From an uncultured Bacteroidales bacterium (lineage in GTDB: Bacteria; Bacteroidota; Bacteroidia; Bacteroidales; UBA932): a stretch of 7,531 bases of DNA. The notes under the pieces are model-generated. The model searched no databases and was not told the origin of the DNA. It was given only the letters and a program-made list of their open reading frames with translations. Positions 5,386 to 7,531 of the stretch are shown in pieces. Each line of letters begins with the position of its first letter. Position 1 is the stretch's first letter. The translations under genes were made by a program, and so were the position numbers. The stretch spans positions 1-7,531 of the forward strand of contig CAJOQW010000063.1 of assembly GCA_905236955.1 (NCBI GenBank). Reading direction: 5' to 3'.

Positions 5386-7531
5386 ATGCCAGCCAACAAC
5401 TTTCTTAGAAAAATATTCGGCTCGAAGGCAGACCGCGACTACCGTGCGGTCAAGCCCATGCTGGACAAGATACTCAAGAAATACGCAGAGATTGACAAAC
5501 TGTCAAACGACGGTCTCCGCGAGCGTTCGGCCGCCCTTCGCAGCCATATGTCCGAAGTCGAGAAACCCTTCGAAGACCGCATGGCGGAAATCAAGCTCGA
5601 ACTCGACAAGGACATCCCCATCGACCAGAAGGAGGCTCTTGCCACCGAAAGCGACAAACTCGTAAAGGACGAGGACGACGCCATAGAAAAGGCCCTGGAG
5701 GAAATCCTCCCCGAGGCTTTCGCCATCGTCAAGTCCACCGCCAGGCGTCTATATGAAGGGGACGTCACCGTTTCGGCCAACGACTTCGACCGCGAGCTCA
5801 GCATAAATCATGACTTCGTCACCATAGAGGGCGACAAGGCCATCTGGCACAACCACTGGGTGGCCGGAGGCAACGAGATCAAATGGGACATGGTCCATTA
5901 CGACGTGCAGCTTATCGGCGGCATCGCCCTCCATCAGGGGAAGATAGCGGAAATGGCCACCGGTGAAGGCAAGACCCTCGTGGCGACCCTGCCCGTATTC
6001 CTCAATGCCCTGGCAGGCAAGGGCGTGCATATGGTTACCGTCAACGACTATCTGAGCAAGCGCGACTCCGAGGGGATGGGCCCGCTGTATATGTTCCACG
6101 GGCTCAGCGTCGACTGCATCGACAAGCACGAACCCAATTCCCGCGCCCGCAAGAAAGCGTACGACTGCGACATCACCTTCGGTACCAACAACGAGTTCGG
6201 TTTCGACTACCTCCGCGACAACATGGCCATCTCCGGCGAGGACCTGGTCCAGCGCAAACATCATTTCGCCATCGTGGACGAGGTGGACTCCGTCCTCATC
6301 GACGACGCCCGTACGCCCCTCATCATCTCGGGCCCCACTTCCAAGACCGAGTCGGACGCCCAGTACATGGAGTACCGTCCTTATGTGGAGAAACTCTACC
6401 AGGCGCAGCGCACCCTCGTCAACCAGGTGCTCAACGAAGCCAAGAAGAAGATTGCCGAAGGGGACGAGGCGGAAGGCGGGAAACTCCTCCTCCGCGCCCA
6501 TAAGGGCCTTCCCAAGTATCAGCCCCTCATCAAGTTCCTCAGCGAACCGGGAATGAAGGTCATACTCCAGAAGACGGAGAACTATTATATCCAGGACAAC
6601 GAGAAGGAGATGCCGGTCATCACCGACCCCCTGTATTTCGTCATCAACGAGCATCTCAATTCGGTCGACATGACCGACAAGGGCAACGAGGTCCTTGCGG
6701 GCAGCGTAGGGGACGAGAACTTCTTCGTCATCCCCGATGTGGGCAGCCAGATAGCCACCATCGAGCACAACGGCATGACCCTCGAGGAAAAGCAGCGTGC
6801 GAAGGATGCCCTCATGGAGGAATTCTCCCTGAAGAGCGAGCGTATCCACACGGTCAACCAACTCCTCAAGGCATATACCCAGTTCGAGAAGGATATCGAC
6901 TACATCATCGTCGAAGGCCAGATAAAGATCGTCGACGAGCAGACCGGCCGCGTCATGGAAGGACGCCGATGGAGCGACGGTCTGCATCAGGCCATCGAGG
7001 CCAAGGAGAATGTCAAGGTGGAGGCCGCCACCCAGACCTTCGCCACCATCACCCTCCAGAACTATTTCCGCATGTACCACAAGCTTTCGGGCATGACCGG
7101 TACCGCCGAGACCGAGGCGGGTGAATTCTGGAGCATCTACAAGCTCGACGTAATGGTTATACCCACCAACCGCCCCGTGGTCCGCGACGACCAGGACGAT
7201 ATCATCTACAAGACCAAGAAGGCCAAATATACTGCCGTTATAAACCGCATAGTCGAACTTCGCGATGCGGGCCGTCCGGTCCTCGTTGGTACAACCGATG
7301 TGGAGACTTCCGAACTTCTGAGCCGCATGCTGCGCATGAGGGGCATCAAGCATAATGTCCTCAATGCCAAGGAGCACGCCCGCGAGGCCGAGATCGTGGC
7401 CCAGGCTGGCCAGAGCAGCACCGTCACCATTGCCACCAACATGGCGGGCCGCGGTACCGACATCAAGCTTTCGCCGGAGGTGAAGGCTGCCGGAGGTCTT
7501 GCCATCGTGGGCACCGAGAGGCACGACTCCC
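5386..7531 (+). CDS. secA: Protein translocase ATPase subunit SecA (5' part, 715 codons)
   Basis: SecA is the cytosolic/peripheral-membrane ATPase that pushes unfolded preproteins through SecYEG. The start is ATG at 5386, opening with NNFLRKIFGSKADRD, which aligns with the usual SecA N-terminus (FGSxxDR). The first nucleotide-binding domain shows Walker A MATGEGKT (190-197, K196) and Walker B DEVDSVLIDDARTPL (D298/E299); upstream is the conserved HYDVQLIGG. The preprotein cross-linking domain follows from about residue 310, then the conserved EGRRWSDG (525-532) and LSGMTGTAETEAGEF. The second ATPase domain includes TNMAGRGTD (684-692, putative arginine finger R689) and IVGTERH just before the window ends. 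The helical scaffold, wing and C-terminal zinc tail are off the window. Relative to E. coli SecA, the Walker lysine is displaced by about 88 residues by two blocks at about 57-102 (charged, helical) and 124-168, as in other Bacteroidota SecA, which total about 1100 residues. The gene is intact as far as seen and essential in bacteria. Confidence 0.97.
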   Translation, partial: MPANNFLRKIFGSKADRDYRAVKPMLDKILKKYAEIDKLSNDGLRERSAALRSHMSEVEKPFEDRMAEIKLELDKDIPIDQKEALATESDKLVKDEDDAIEKALEEILPEAFAIVKSTARRLYEGDVTVSANDFDRELSINHDFVTIEGDKAIWHNHWVAGGNEIKWDMVHYDVQLIGGIALHQGKIAEMATGEGKTLVATLPVFLNALAGKGVHMVTVNDYLSKRDSEGMGPLYMFHGLSVDCIDKHEPNSRARKKAYDCDITFGTNNEFGFDYLRDNMAISGEDLVQRKHHFAIVDEVDSVLIDDARTPLIISGPTSKTESDAQYMEYRPYVEKLYQAQRTLVNQVLNEAKKKIAEGDEAEGGKLLLRAHKGLPKYQPLIKFLSEPGMKVILQKTENYYIQDNEKEMPVITDPLYFVINEHLNSVDMTDKGNEVLAGSVGDENFFVIPDVGSQIATIEHNGMTLEEKQRAKDALMEEFSLKSERIHTVNQLLKAYTQFEKDIDYIIVEGQIKIVDEQTGRVMEGRRWSDGLHQAIEAKENVKVEAATQTFATITLQNYFRMYHKLSGMTGTAETEAGEFWSIYKLDVMVIPTNRPVVRDDQDDIIYKTKKAKYTAVINRIVELRDAGRPVLVGTTDVETSELLSRMLRMRGIKHNVLNAKEHAREAEIVAQAGQSSTVTIATNMAGRGTDIKLSPEVKAAGGLAIVGTERHDS

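Noticed and set aside
5749..7524. Long 591-codon open frame on the minus strand opposite secA
   Set aside because: It is in codon register with secA and arises from the absence of TTA/CTA/TCA codons there. Its translation is low-complexity (rich in V, L, D, G, H) with no recognisable domain, and secA motifs on the plus strand are unambiguous.
1..7531. Search for CRISPR arrays, insertion sequences, att sites at the tRNA, phage or toxin-antitoxin genes
   Set aside because: No regularly spaced repeats, transposase or integrase motifs, or duplicated tRNA 3' end were seen; the tRNA is followed at once by its terminator and an ordinary lipoprotein gene.

Overview
The window looks like chromosomal DNA from a member of the Bacteroidales (phylum Bacteroidota). 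Four things point there: a SecA with two extra N-terminal blocks between the start and the Walker A motif, as is usual in this phylum; a lipoprotein with DUF4493-like and DUF6359-like regions, families typical of gut Bacteroidales; promoter elements matching the Bacteroides -7 consensus TAnnTTTG instead of the sigma-70 -10 box; and no Shine-Dalgarno sequences at starts. Coding DNA is GC-leaning and the short intergenic gaps are AT-rich. I cannot name genus or species.

Layout: (1) 1-974, plus strand: the 3' part of a secreted protein made of the tail of a FISUMP/DUF1566-like domain followed by three bacterial Ig-like (Big2) domains. (2) 971-3871, minus: a full-length two-halved M16 (insulinase/pitrilysin-like) zinc metalloprotease with a lipoprotein signal peptide; its stop overlaps the stop of gene 1 by 4 bases in convergent orientation. 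(3) 4016-5104, minus: a lipoprotein with an N-terminal DUF4493-like region and a C-terminal DUF6359-like region. (4) 5221-5291, minus: tRNA-Gly(CCC) with its own promoter and a good intrinsic terminator. (5) 5386-7531, plus: the first 715 codons of secA, running off the window.

The genes do not form an operon. The M16 protease gene, the DUF lipoprotein gene, the tRNA and secA each have a recognisable -7 element directly upstream, and hairpins follow the tRNA and the lipoprotein gene. The common theme is the cell envelope: SecA drives export of the three secreted products, two of which are predicted lipoproteins. The tRNA and secA promoters are divergent and interlocked, each -33 element lying inside the other's spacer. 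There is no stretch over 300 bases without a gene. I found no mobile element, CRISPR array, phage gene or recognisable novel defence system; this is mostly ordinary chromosomal content with a few points worth a second look.
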